Shown in pieces: positions 1 through 28,083 of a DNA stretch of 64,000 nucleotides. Source of the DNA: Ashinkailepas kermadecensis (lineage: Eukaryota; Arthropoda; Thecostraca; Neolepadidae). The DNA lies in NCBI GenBank assembly GCA_034440615.1, contig JAOTOM010002920.1:60161-124160 (forward strand), written 5' to 3'. Every line of letters starts with the position of its first letter. Position 1 is the first letter of the stretch. The notes below the pieces were generated by a model that was not told where the DNA came from, searched no databases, and worked only from the letters and a program-made list of their open reading frames with translations. Made by a program: the position numbers and the translations under genes.

Positions 1-1552
1 CTTGCGTCGTTCACTCGGGTGGAGAACGGATCCTTTTGTCCTCCACAAATAATTAATTAACCGTGTTTGCATTAAACGTTTGATCGCGAACAAACCTTTT
101 AACTGCATTTACATCTTGCACCGTTTACCTTTTCCTAGCTGATGATGAAAGTTGAACAAAGCTTATTTCGTGGCATGCAGAAACCAGCCGAGGGCAAGGC
201 CCATCGCTGAGGGATACTTTGATAGACAATTCTTGCTTTGTGTGCCGTCAAGTTCTGGATAATCATGTGTCGCATGCACTCCGCGTGCGATATGTTTATG
301 CGTCTGCCCCCATTCCAGAGGAAGGGAACTCTGCGATTTCCGTTCAAAGAAGAGCATATCACGAAAGCCTCCACTTGGCGGGATTCTGAGATGTTCCTCC
401 CCAACGTAACAAGAATACTGGAAGCGCAGCCCACTAAGTGTATTAACCCGCGCCGTCTCGGGGGTTCATATGCACCCCCCTCCCTAAGGTTTTCCGCTGA
501 TAATGACAGAACGGCGCGCGTTAGCGCGCCGAAAATTGGCATACCCTTTCCCACATCAATTTGGCATGTAGTGTCAAAATTTTGAGGTCAGTTCATCTAG
601 GGTCGATGAGATAGTCAATGTCAAGTGAGGTCACCTCCAAAAAAGTTTAACCAGTCGTCACGCTTTAACGGATAAATATATTTGAATGAAACTCATCGTT
701 TGCTTATATTTAGGGATGAAACAAAGCGCACCAGAGGGTTTTTTTCTCCAGTTTTTGATTACTTATTAGTTTTGCATATTTGCCCATTAGAGCTAAAATC
801 GAAGATACTGGCTAAAGTAAGAAATTTTTTTTATGAGAGCAAGTTGACTTCGAACGTTTTTCGGTCTGCTCTACCCATTAGAAAAAGAAAAATTAAAGAA
901 AATTGAAAACTCAATTTTAAATTTCCCCTAAAAAGATATATTTTGATTTTTAGGTGAGCAAAAATTGTATGGTCATGGTCGATATCGCCTTCCTTTCCTA
1001 ATTCAAAATATTTTTTTCTCAAATCTCCCCAGAGCCAAAAACATGATGCAAGTCGTGAAAACCTAGGCTCCTAGTGATGTCACTTTTTGGCGGGGTGTCG
1101 GGGGCCCTACTCGTCGAACGCTTGCCGATGACACCTATTTCGTTTTCGTGCGACGCTTAGTTCGGAGATTAGATCGGGGGGGGGGTTTGTAATCAACCCC
1201 CCCCCCACGAGACGGGGTGTGAGAGTATGACTGGGAGGGTTAATCCTACAAGTAGGGCAGCGATCCTGCTAGAGTACAATGGGTTGAAACTCCCTGATCG
1301 AATTCAATTGGAATCCTTGAAGGTAAATCCATATCCAATATAAATGCAATGAGCTGGAACGGCAGTCCAAATACAATAATTTCTGAACTAATTGGGTATT
1401 CCAAAGATCCTTGGAGTGCCCTGTAAATGCCATACAAATAATTCGATTCGCTGTTTTTGTGCGAAAGATCTCTAAGCTAAATTATCGGAGCCTGTGCTGT
1501 TGATATGGACATGTTTGCAAATATACTTAAATGGCGTAATAAAGGACGAAAT
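1..1552. other. No gene recognised
   Basis: Downstream of the dyskerin gene. Short ORFs on both strands lack recognisable domains. Only the G10/C10 inverted repeat at 1172-1208 stands out. Confidence 0.5.
1172..1208. repeat. G10/C10 inverted repeat
   Basis: A run of ten G and a run of ten C separated by TTTGTAATCAA, able to form a GC hairpin. The function is unknown. Confidence 0.8.
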
Positions 1553-1563
1553 CTGGGGTTCGG

Positions 1564-1629
1564 TTGGTTGGTTATTTGGGCTTACAGGCGCATCGACTGC
1601 GTTGGTCATACAGCGCCCATAACAATAAG
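1564..1629 (-). mobile_element. Short hairpin retroposon (copy 1)
   Basis: It is flanked by CTGGGGTTCGG (1553-1563 and 1630-1640). The core is the inverted hairpin GGCGCATCGAC ... CAGCGCCC with a GGTTGGTTATTTGGG end. In the sense (minus) direction it ends in AACCAACC. Confidence 0.85.
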
Positions 1630-1765
1630 CTGGGGTTCGGGAATTTCGTTAAGAATGTTGATTCTTCCGGCTTTTGCTGCATTTACTTACATTCTATGGT
1701 TTTCTTAAATGGCAGCGCATGTAGGTCAGTTTTCTCATTGTAATTAATCGATACTTGTCGGTCCT

Positions 1766-1822
1766 CACCAGCTTCGCCCGCGACCAATCGGCGTGAGAGA
1801 TTGGCGACGCTATATCACATGA
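1766..1822 (+). mobile_element. SINE fragment (body and tail only)
   Basis: It contains TTCGCCCGCGACCAATCGGC and GAGAGATTGGCGACGCTATA, identical to the middle of the Val-like SINEs, with the head and 3' end missing. Confidence 0.7.
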
Positions 1823-1998
1823 TCTTACACTAAACGTGCGCAAATCCAGCTACACCGACAGACATGGAAAACGTAAACATCGAACACATAAGCTGAAGTT
1901 CTTGGCCGGTTACATTATGTTTTGTGTCGGTCATACTATGGCCGGGATTTATCATCTTTCTAGCCGATATAGCCCAATAGTTTGGACCACGGTGGTTA

Positions 1999-2051
1999 GT
2001 TAGTTATTTGGGCTTAAGGGCGCATCGACTTCATTGGTCATGTAGCGCCCA
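1999..2051 (-). mobile_element. Short hairpin retroposon (copy 2)
   Basis: 53 bp between perfect 16-bp duplications TGGACCACGGTGGTTA (1983-1998 and 2052-2067). The GGGCGC/GCGCCC stem is perfect. This is the clearest insertion of the family in the window. Confidence 0.93.
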
Positions 2052-2569
2052 TGGACCACGGTGGTTATCATTCTCACCGACCACTATGTTCGGTGCACAG
2101 TTCAGTGAACAGCCCGATGAAGTAGCATTCTTTAAATAGTCATGTGTTGCAAGTCGATATCGTGAAGTAATTGTCGGCATCTGCAAGTAAAAAGCCGACA
2201 ACGGCGCGACATTTTGTCCCTGATAAACTATTCCTGCTGCCAGCACTTTCTCTCTCTCTCTCCACGAAAACGTCGTCGCAATGGTCTGGGAGTCTTGCAT
2301 TATGAGATGGCGGCGGTGCAAACAACGACCTCAAACTTACGCTCACTCCACAACAGCACGCAATAGAATCCCAACGGATGTGGCGTGCCGCGACACCTGC
2401 ACCGGTCGGAACATTCGTGCTGGGAATGCCGGGCCGAGTCCTCGCAACTCTGACCTACAACAGTTAAAAATAGTCCGACCGCTTCTCACTTCTCGGTCGA
2501 GTGAAGCACTTCACCATTGGACACGCTCACCACAGCGTCAAAAAACACAGCGCTCTCCCAATATAGTCC

Positions 2570-19313
<16,744 letters not shown>

Positions 19314-19487
19314 CTGGGGGAAGGAAAGGGTGATAGTTGAATATAAAACATACCCTTAGTGCATTGTTTTGCATAGTATGTATTTGTACCATACATCTTG
19401 CTTAACAGCTAATTTAATTGCACTCAGTCTTCCAAATGTCCTAACATGTATAACCTGAGGTGTGTTTGGGCTGAATGTTACCATACT

Positions 19488-19543
19488 ATTGTTGTTATTG
19501 GGGTTTGGGGGCGCATCAACTGCCTAGGTTATACAGCGACCAT
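19488..19543 (-). mobile_element. Short hairpin retroposon (copy 7)
   Basis: 56 bp between AATGTTACCATACT (19474-19487) and AATGTTACTGTACT (19544-19557), two mismatches. The hairpin strand GGGGGCGCATCAAC is kept. Confidence 0.83.
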
Positions 19544-19557
19544 AATGTTACTGTACT

Positions 19558-20099
19558 GAATGAATGTACTGTACTCATTCAACTATAGGAGATTAAGGTA
19601 AAATATGATTGAAATGCTTAGACAGTAAGAGTGTTAGAAAACATCAACCTGAACGATGCTCTGCTACTCATGGCAATACATCAGGGCCATAAATTCAGGT
19701 TAAACAAGTCAGGATGTGGGCAACAACACCAAACAATGTTGAGTCAAAGTTGGTCAATCAATGGAACAGGCTGCCTGGTAATGAAGTGGTGGTCCCTCAT
19801 TGAATATATGTTCTAATAGGGTGGATTAATTATTTGGGTTTGAGAATGTCATGTTTGAATTCCAAGATGTGCAGTAGGGAGATGGGAATAAGGGGAAATT
19901 GCCATATTATTACAGCATCACATGCACACCAGTGGGTCTATCATGCTACACACACCGAAGGAAGATGTTTGGGATTATCCTGCTCATATCTCAGAAACTA
20001 ATGAAGCTGGAAGCACACAATGTGGAGGGTAGATTACAGCTGTGAACTTGCTTCAGTAGAAACTCCATGACACTTGGACAATGCCTTCAGGGTGAGATA
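19558..20099. other. Upstream of dyskerin exon 1, nothing recognised
   Basis: This is a likely location for the dyskerin promoter or a non-coding first exon, but no core promoter motif or CpG-rich stretch stands out. Confidence 0.4.
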
Positions 20100-21115
20100 A
20101 GGTGGCAAATGAATACACAATCATAATCTTCATTCTGCAAACATAGCACATCGCATGTAATTATCCGTACCTGGTGTGTCAGGGATGTGATAAAGAAGGA
20201 ATTCAACACTTCATGCACTCAATTTAATACTCAGACATTGAAAACCACATGTTTCTGCCTTCATTCAACATTTATTTCTGAGAATGAATACTCGTAACCT
20301 GACGTGTCCACAGCCAAGGCCGGAAGTTCCTTGCAATGTTATATTATTTAATTTTTCATATATTTGATGACATCATGGCCAAAGAACATTTGGTTCTTTT
20401 ACGACACATTCAACCTCTAGGTTATATAGCGTAGCCAACCTCACTCCGATTGGTCGCAGGTGGACTCTGTAAATTCCGTTGGTTGTGAGATTTGATTCGA
20501 TTCGTGAGACGTCATGGCCAAAGAATTTGTTTCAGATGATTCTGGTTTTCCGGTTAGGTTAGGTTAGATTATATTATGATACAATATATTTTATATATTA
20601 TGCTACATTATCTTAGCCTATGTTAGGTTAGGTGAGGATTGTATTTTTTCCTATTATTTATCTATTCATATGCAATTTTTTAACTCTTGACTGTAAGCAG
20701 AACACCTCAGTGTTCTCCAGTATATGCAGTAACAACATGCAGTGTAAGAATGGCAGATAATGTAGCATAACATAAGATATATTATATATTATATCATAAT
20801 ATAATATAATCTAACCTAGCCAGAAAATCAGAATTGTCAGAAACAATTTTTTGCCCATGATGTCATCAAATATATGACAAATAAAATAATACAGCATTGC
20901 AAGGAACTTCCGGTCTTGGCTGCGGATGCGTTGGGTTGAGAGTATTAATTCTCGGAAATCAATGTTGAATTAATGCAGAAACATAAGGTTTTCAATGTCA
21001 GAGTATTAAATCAAGTGCATGAAGTGTTGAATTTCTTCTTTATCATGTCTGTGACACCAGGTACCGATAATTATACGTGATGTGCTATATTTGCATAGTG
21101 AAGATCAGGGTGTGA
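20100..21115. repeat. Foldback element with about 250-bp inverted arms
   Basis: The left arm, about 20100-20345 with continuation around a SINE insertion to about 20600, is inverted at about 20770-21115. Shared blocks include GGAAGTTCCTTGCAATG-type sequence and ATGATGTCATCAAATATATG. The AT-rich centre contains GGTTAGGTTAGGTTAG. No coding capacity is seen. Confidence 0.75.
20397..20512 (-). mobile_element. SINE, minus orientation, inserted in foldback arm
   Basis: It carries the common SINE tail (TTTTACGACAC ... TATATAGCG) in inverse orientation and is flanked by CATGGCCAAAGAA on both sides (20384-20396 and 20513-20525). The head is degenerate. Confidence 0.8.
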
Positions 21116-21721
21116 ATTAAAGATTCACACCTTAAGAGATCTTATCTCTGAAAACATTTTTGCACTCTGGGTTCATACTGGATAGGATGGACTTCACATG
21201 TACTCAGACACAAATGTGGGAACAAAAAATATCGATAAAAACAAACATAGAATGACACCCTAAAAACACTGGTTATTCCACTTATGGTCACCACTCAAAC
21301 TAACCACTTTTTGTGGCAGTCAGCAGCCAGACCCCAGCTTCACACACTCCATGAATCTCAACCACCGGAATTGCCGACAACGTGCCAACAGCAACTTGCA
21401 AGACGATGTGCATGCACACTGAGTACTGTTCTCTGGCTCTGCAGCCACGTCTCAGAAAACCTGTGTTCCTGCCACCCATATAGTGGGAAAGTTCGACAGT
21501 TTTAAGAGACATCCTCCAGAGTCCCGGAGACCACCGACCAGAATTGACTGCGTTAGCGTTTTCTGTTCCGAAATCTGTCTGCCAACCAATCAATGCAAGG
21601 TAGTTTTCATATGGCATAACCATTAGCAATTTTGAATACATGGTTAACAGTGTCATACTGCAAACACAAGACCTTGATTGATCATATGCTTTGATCACAT
21701 CCAACTGTGGCGTGTGCGGTA

Positions 21722-24700
21722 CACAGTGTGCCCAGGGCTGTCAAAAACTAATTTTGGCATATCTTTGAATGTATATGTGCTACACTGTATTTTACAGCCA
21801 TAAAGCCACAGTTTAGTATGGTGAAAACTGTTTGAAGATATCTTTAACAGTTTTTGAATGGTGACTGCCTAAACGTGCAGGACTCTCCAACATTTGGTAC
21901 ACTTTGTTTTGATATCTGAGAATACTCGACATAAATCGTAAAATTACCTATATTCAAAAGGCCCTAGCTCCAAAACTATTAAAGATAGCTTCAAATGGTT
22001 TTCACTGTTACTCCGATATACATTTCCACTTCAGAAAATGTAACAGCCATACCCTTAGACCCAAATACCCCACTTTCACCGGATGTCTGCATCAATGGAC
22101 ATGACACGGCCCTTTTGCAAGTAAATAAGAAGGACTATGGCAACTTTGAAATAGCCTGCACTTTCTTGGCATGGCTGGGTGTGCTATATATTGACATGGT
22201 GAGATGCCATATGCCTTAGGGAGTTGATGTGAGGTGGTTGTAGGGGGCCCCAATGATGCCGAGAGCTGTAATAGCCATCAGTAGGCCCCAGACCAATCTT
22301 CCAATCTTCACCAGTGAAGATTGGTGAAAATCTCGAAATTCACCTTTTTCACTCATTTGATGGCATATCTAATTTAATTACTTAGTATTAGTGTAACTGC
22401 AATTAAAAAGCACATGTTAAGGTCAAATGTTAAATTATACCGATTACCTCACAAAACACTTCACGATATTATGAAAAAAACAACATTTCATCAACGAAAA
22501 TGCAGAAATTTTATACACTGTTTTTTTTTCTCCTCTCAGCATTCTTAAACATAGATGGCTCAGTCACATGTGCTACCAACCAGGACATACATATGTGTAT
22601 CAACAGGCACACATTCTTAGACAATAATCAACCACTACCGTACAAGGCAATTATAAGTCCATCATCCTCCCCAAGAGCATTTCCGAGCCGATCGTGGTGG
22701 AGCTTGGATCGAGCAGTATGGCCTGATTCACCGCAGATACTGCACTTCAGCAGTCGACACTTAGCCACCACCACGGGATGAGTCATCTGCAGCATGCACG
22801 CCAAGATGTCTCTGAGGTTTAGCTTGACACTGTGCTGCCTTGCTCGTGCCCCACACCCACTCTTGTACCTGGACACGTTCTTATTCCAGTGCTCTTGTGC
22901 CTGCTCACTGAACACTACGATTGGTTCACTGTCTGATATCTCGAACAACTGCCAACTGTGGGCACACATGGCATGGAGAGATGGATTGACAGGGACCCAA
23001 GGACGACCATTGCTGACAAAGGCAGTGCGGATGTGGGACATGTCGATCTCTAGCTGACACAACTTGAGCGTGTCCACACCAGATCTCGTACTGCAACATG
23101 CAGACAGCATGACATTCACATCACGTAACAGAATACCATAGTTTATGCTATCACCTTCGTTCCTGATCAGCTGGCAAATCATCTCCCTGCTCTTAGGGTC
23201 AAAGAAACGTTCTGCGATTGAACCGTTGTTGGTGTTGCCACCACCAGCTGTTGGCACATCGATGAGGATGCCGAGTTTCTGGCGGATGTGGTCCTGTGCC
23301 TCCTTCTTGGAAGCATTGATGAACATGTCAGACCGACCAGCCTTACCCCAGATGTACACTCCAGCCATCAGTCGGTAGAGGAGATTGAGGACATAATCGA
23401 AAGATCGAAGCTTTCAGTGCAAAATAGCGAAATTGTTCACAGCCACAAGTGGCTTATCACACTGCCCTTCCCTATCCACACTGCTCCACATGACCTCTCC
23501 TTCATCTATCCGGCACCAAGCCTCCATGCATGAGTCGTAGTCCTTGTTGATAGTGAAGCCTTGCAGGATTATTATCAGGTTGTTCCGGTCTTCTACAGAG
23601 CTGCTGCAGTAGTGGCATTTGCTTGACCCTGTCTCCCTGCAGTATGCCAACCATTTTACCATCAACCATACTTACAGTATTGTTCACAGCAAGAGTTAAA
23701 GGCTTATTTCTGTCCGGTAGCTGAATCGCGAAGGTCTCCTTGTTGTTGATCGAGGAGAACAGGCCACCAAATTCTTTTTCAATCACTTCCTTCGACTCAG
23801 CTGCACGAACAAGTGACAAGGGCCTGGTATGGATGATTGAATTTGGTGAGGGATTTTTCCACAGCTGTACCGTTTCCCCACTGGTACTCATGACATTCAA
23901 GGATAGAGGTGCAACGCAGCATAGCAGGTGGTTGGTGTAGGTGGACGGATCAAGGTGGGGGATTCTCTTCTAGAAGAGACTGCTCGCTGTTGACCACCTG
24001 GTGTCACACTTTGTGACAGCCAGATCCGTCGATGCCAGTCTTGGCTATCAACTCTAAGGAGGCATCTATTGGTATTTTTTCTTCACAGTTTTCTGCCTTG
24101 ATGATACCTAGAACAGTATCTTGGATGAGGTCCGGGTACGTCACAGAGCACTTTATCTTGTGTGAGATGATTGATGGGTGGAGGTCCTGTTTAACAGAGT
24201 CTATGTTGTTGCGGGTGGGAAGCTCAACACCAAACTTGAGCAGGAACTGGGAGAGTTCCGTCCATGAACGACTTGAGTAACCGCCATTTAAAAAGTAGGC
24301 AACTGCCTCATCTTCAGGGATTGCCACCTGGACATTAACCTTCTGCTTCTTGGTGCGGCAGGCACTCAACAGATCTATCACGTCATCAAGGGAGACACCC
24401 TGTTGCTCTGCAAATTCGATGAGATTGTTAATGGGTTTCTCCATGATGGTAGCTGTCGTCATCCTTCCAGGGTGGTCACTGAGGCTTGGGTGGCCGACCA
24501 CCTTTTGTCTTTGATGACTCCGGAGAGACGAGGTCAGGCTGAGCAGGAGCATCTTCACCAGCAGTTTGTTCGTGCATGCCAATAAAAGGAGCAGCCAGCC
24601 ATGTCTGAAATTCAGCTGACTCCTTTGACTTTTTCGGTTTCTTCAGCCGCTGGATTTTCCGCCGAAAGGAGTCTAAATTTCCATGAATAACTGGCCACCT

Positions 24701-25129
24701 CTCCAACAGAGCAGATGTGGCAAGGCCATGGTCCCCTCCACAAATCTCCAACACTTCAAGTACATCACTGTTTGTTATCAAAAGGCTACAAGGTACGCCT
24801 CCGGTGAACATAACGTCTTTTTGCATACATCGATGGTGGTGCAATTCATTTCCACAATGGTGAGGATGAAATATTTATTTTATTATGAAATTACGATTGC
24901 TACATTCTTAACTTATTTCAAGAAATAAACTAAAAAGGGAAAAAAGTGGGAAAGGGGTTTGATTAAAAAAAAAAATTTGGCTATTGTTTTGCAAATGTTT
25001 TGTTCAGAAATGGATTATACATATAATAACGAAAACAATGAGCCCTCAACCCTGTAGTTCAGCCCTGTAGTTTGATTTTTGACCGAGCTATGAGTTTTTG
25101 ACAATTTCCGGCTGTCTGGGCACACTGTG
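21722..25129 (-). mobile_element. Transib/RAG1-like DNA transposon with RSS-like ends and 5-bp target duplication
   Basis: A 3408-bp element. Both ends begin CACAGTGTGCCCAG, perfectly inverted, and it is flanked by CGGTA at 21717-21721 and 25130-25134. Inside each end lies TCAAAAACT, 12 bp from the heptamer at the left (21741-21749) and 21 bp from it at the right (25093-25101, inverted). A minus-strand transposase pseudogene lies between. Transib and RAG elements are known for CAC-initial ends and 5-bp duplications. No RAG2/Kelch-like ORF is present, and the 0.9 kb left of the transposase shows no recognisable gene. Confidence 0.9.
22628..24844 (-). pseudogene. Transib/RAG1-like DDE transposase (decayed)
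   Basis: It is read in minus-strand blocks broken by frameshifts (near 24480, 24000-23900 and 23620) and an in-frame TGA near 23410. Landmarks in Transib/RAG1 order: a lysine-rich N-terminal block; IDGSGCHK, site of the first catalytic Asp (about 24010); WKNPSPNS and TRPLSL; MVDGK, second catalytic Asp (about 23640); KCHYC zinc-binding pair; a LLYRLM helix; GNTNNGSIAERFF; FSEQAQEHWNKNVSRYK, with the candidate catalytic Glu; and a C-terminal CSICGESGH knuckle. All three acidic residues remain, but the reading frame is broken, so this copy is probably dead. An intron at one break cannot be excluded. Confidence 0.85.
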
Positions 25130-26559
25130 CGGTAGCGGAGTTGCGTTCAATTACACAGGAAATTGGCTGTGTAGGTAGGTATGCGCTCTGAGCTGAGGGT
25201 GAAATGTGAAGTATTTTTTTTGTTTTTGATATGGCTAGCATTGTACTGAGACCAACTGTGAAAGGAAAGTACATTGCTCCTGTGAGTTATGAGAGACAAA
25301 TCAGTGCTGATTATTACGAGCAGAGTGGGAAACTTACTTTCCAGGTTGGGAGTCGGAGTGCATACCGATTTCTTCCGGAGTACATTTTCATGGACATTAT
25401 TATTTTACGCATGGAATCTGTTCACCAGTAACCAACCGGAAAAAACTTAAATCAGTACCTACATAATGTGCATAAGTAATATTCTCATTTTTGGTCAAAT
25501 CAAATGCCAAAACATACGAACAAAGAAGTAAACAATGGATGGCACCGCCCGGCAGTGACCCGTAATAATCAGCACCGTTTCGTTTCTTATAACTCACAGG
25601 AGAAATGTGTTCTCCTTTTACTGTTGGTCTCAGTACAAGGCTAGCCATATGAAAAACAAACAAAAATACTTCACACTTCACCCTCAGCTCAGAGCGCATA
25701 CCTACCTACGGAGCCAATTTCCCACGTAATATGAACGCAACTCTGCTACTGCACACGCCAGTTGGATGTGATCAAAGCAAAGGATCAGTCAAGGTCTTGT
25801 GTTTACTGTTAACTTGTGGACATTGTTAACCATGTGTTCAAAGTTGCTAATGGTTATGACATCATATACAAAATACCTTGTATTGATTCATCGACAGATT
25901 TCAGAACAGAACACGCTAACACAGCCAATTCTGATTGGTGGCCTTAGGGACTCTGGAGTCTCTTAAAACTGTCAAAGTTTCCCACTATGGGGTGGCAGGA
26001 ACACACATATTCCGAGATGTGGCTCCAGAGCCGGAGAAGTGTTCTCAGTGCGCATGCGCATCATCTTGCAAGTCGCTGTTGGCTCGGTGTTGTCAGCAAT
26101 TCCAGTGGTTGAGATTGATGGAGTGTGTGAAGCTGTGGTCTGGCTGCTGACTGCTAGTGATTAGTTTGAGTGGTAACCATACATGGAATAACCAGCGTTT
26201 TTTTGGGTCGTTCTGTTTGTTTTTATTGATATCTTTGTTCCCACATTTGTGTCGGAGTACATGTGAAGCCCATCCTATCCAGTATGAACCTGGAGTGCAA
26301 AAATGTTTTCAGAGATAAAATCTCTTAAGAAGTGCCTTAATCCCCACCATCATTGCGAGTCACTGCCGGGCAGTGCCATCCATTCCTCACTTCTTTGCTC
26401 CTATGTTTTGATATTTGATTTGATGACAAATGAGAATGCAAATTACATATGCATATTATGTAGGTACTGATTACATAGGTTTTTCCAGTTGGTTACTGGT
26501 AAACAGATTCCATGCATTAAAAAATAATGTCCATGAAAATGTACTCCGGAAGAAGTTGG

Positions 26560-27726
26560 TATGGACTCAGACTCTCAACCCGGAACGTAAGTTTCCCACT
26601 GGTGAAGATTATGATCATGTATTTGTTTGCCAACTGAAAAGTAATAATTTGCAGAGAAAATGAGTGGTTGCATCGTCATTTTTACGTTGAAATACCCTGT
26701 ATTAAAAAAAAATCCTAGAAACACCATTTTACTTTGATCGATATATTTACCAACCCAATTAGGTACACCCCAAAAGGAAAATTTACAAGAAGTCATCCAC
26801 TCGATAATTGCCAGATTAGTTGATTCAAAATGTCTGCAAATTTGTTGCTGGTGGTGGTGGATGTTTTAAAACGTGCCAACTGCGTTCGATATTTTGCGCC
26901 CAAAGCTTGTGGTTGGGTAGGTCAGACATAAGTCCGAAAACCAAAAAGGGTTCTCCATGCTAGAAACAACAAATATCCTATGAATTGAATTGGAATGACC
27001 GAAAAAATAACCATATCAAGGAATCCAACCATGCCGAGTGGTGAAACTGAAAATGGGAAGATAAGCAATAGAATGTTTGGATTAGGGTAGCGAAACTCAA
27101 GCATTGTAACTCATACGACTGTGGTTTTATAGAGAGGTTTCCATCCCAGTCTTCGTTACCAAGTCGCTTAAGTTGGAATAATTGGAGAACCAGAGTACGT
27201 GAATACCTACAATATAAAGTTGAAATCACCGTCGGCTATCGACCATCAACACGCGAAGTCATCCACGTTTCGGGAAACCGCGTGGTCTCCGCGACGCGCA
27301 TAAAATGCGGCAGAATTGTAGACGAGATGAAATGTAACCAAACAGGTTACATTTCTGGATCCCTGCACTAAATTGATTGGTTTATTTAGATCAATTTATT
27401 AATAATTTAATTAAATTTGTTTCTTACATTATAAATATATTCTCCAGAAGCGATTTGAACAATTAACCTATAATTCAAGGTCATTAAATGAAAAATATAA
27501 TAAATGGCGTTTCTGCTACGAAAGTGTGGCGCAACTCCATATATTGCTTGAATTATCGGAATTGTCCTATTAGTCGTTAACTACCTATATGACCTGTTTT
27601 TCAATGCTGTACTGGTCAATTAGCCAAGAGTGAAGATATCAGTATTTTGAAATAGGAGTGTAACTACATTAGTCGGTAAGTGTGTAGCTTAAGGTAGGTA
27701 GGTAGATAAGTGGACACTTACCTACC
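26560..27726. other. No feature recognised
   Basis: AT-rich sequence between the palindrome region and the LINE cluster. ORFs are short and without similarity I recognise. Confidence 0.5.
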
Positions 27727-28083
27727 TTTTAGAGAGAGTACAAAGGAGAGCAACACAAATGGTTAATGGTATAGGCAGCCTGGCATATGAGGAAAGATTG
27801 AAGAAATTGAATATGTTTTCACTTAGATATAGAAGGCTGAGAGGAGATCTCATCGAGGTTGTTAAATTGTTCATGGTCAGGAACAGGGATATCTCAGGGA
27901 AATGTTTGAATTTAACAGAAATGATGCACTTAGAGGTCATCAATTCAAAATTAAAGTTAATCACAGCAGGACAAGGTTAAGACAGTCTTTCTTCACCAAC
28001 AGGGTAGTAGGACACTGGAACCAGCTGCCAGGAACCATTGTCAATAGCAATACACTGAGCATCTTTAAAAATGGCATAGACAT
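27727..28083 (+). mobile_element. CR1-like LINE fragment (ORF2 C-terminus), plus orientation
   Basis: It encodes the post-RT region [20 protein letters not shown] through NSNTLSIFKNGID with minor breaks, and is 5'-truncated. It ends where the minus-oriented copy's 3' end begins, so the two lie tail to tail. Confidence 0.85.

Larger units (their letters stand above)
21120..26336. repeat. Long palindromic (foldback) element interrupted by the Transib/RAG1-like transposon
   Basis: The sequence at 21120-21716, continued at 25135 to about 25340, is the inverted copy of about 25540-26336 with moderate divergence. The left arm is split by the transposon. The outer end reads TTAAGAGATCTTATCTCTGA on the left, and the right end is its inverted counterpart. 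A further inverted pair (about 25375-25560 against 26345-26560) overlaps the centre and right side, so the full element is more complex than one hairpin. No ORF is supported in the arms. Confidence 0.75.

Noticed and set aside
238..585. 115-codon ORF near the window start, with an overlapping minus-strand ORF
   Set aside because: It has no recognisable domain or splice context. Overlapping ORFs on both strands suggest chance openness.
21722..22627. A RAG2-like partner gene in the RAG-like element
   Set aside because: Neither strand shows Kelch-type or PHD motifs; the only ORF of note (21995-22219) has none.
22628..24844. A host RAG1 gene
   Set aside because: It lies within transposon ends with a target duplication, and the frame is broken.
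21120..26336. The 600-bp inverted repeats as the terminal repeats of the transposase-bearing element
   Set aside because: I first assumed this. The CACAGTG ends, the CGGTA duplication and the empty site in the other arm show that the transposon is nested inside the palindrome.
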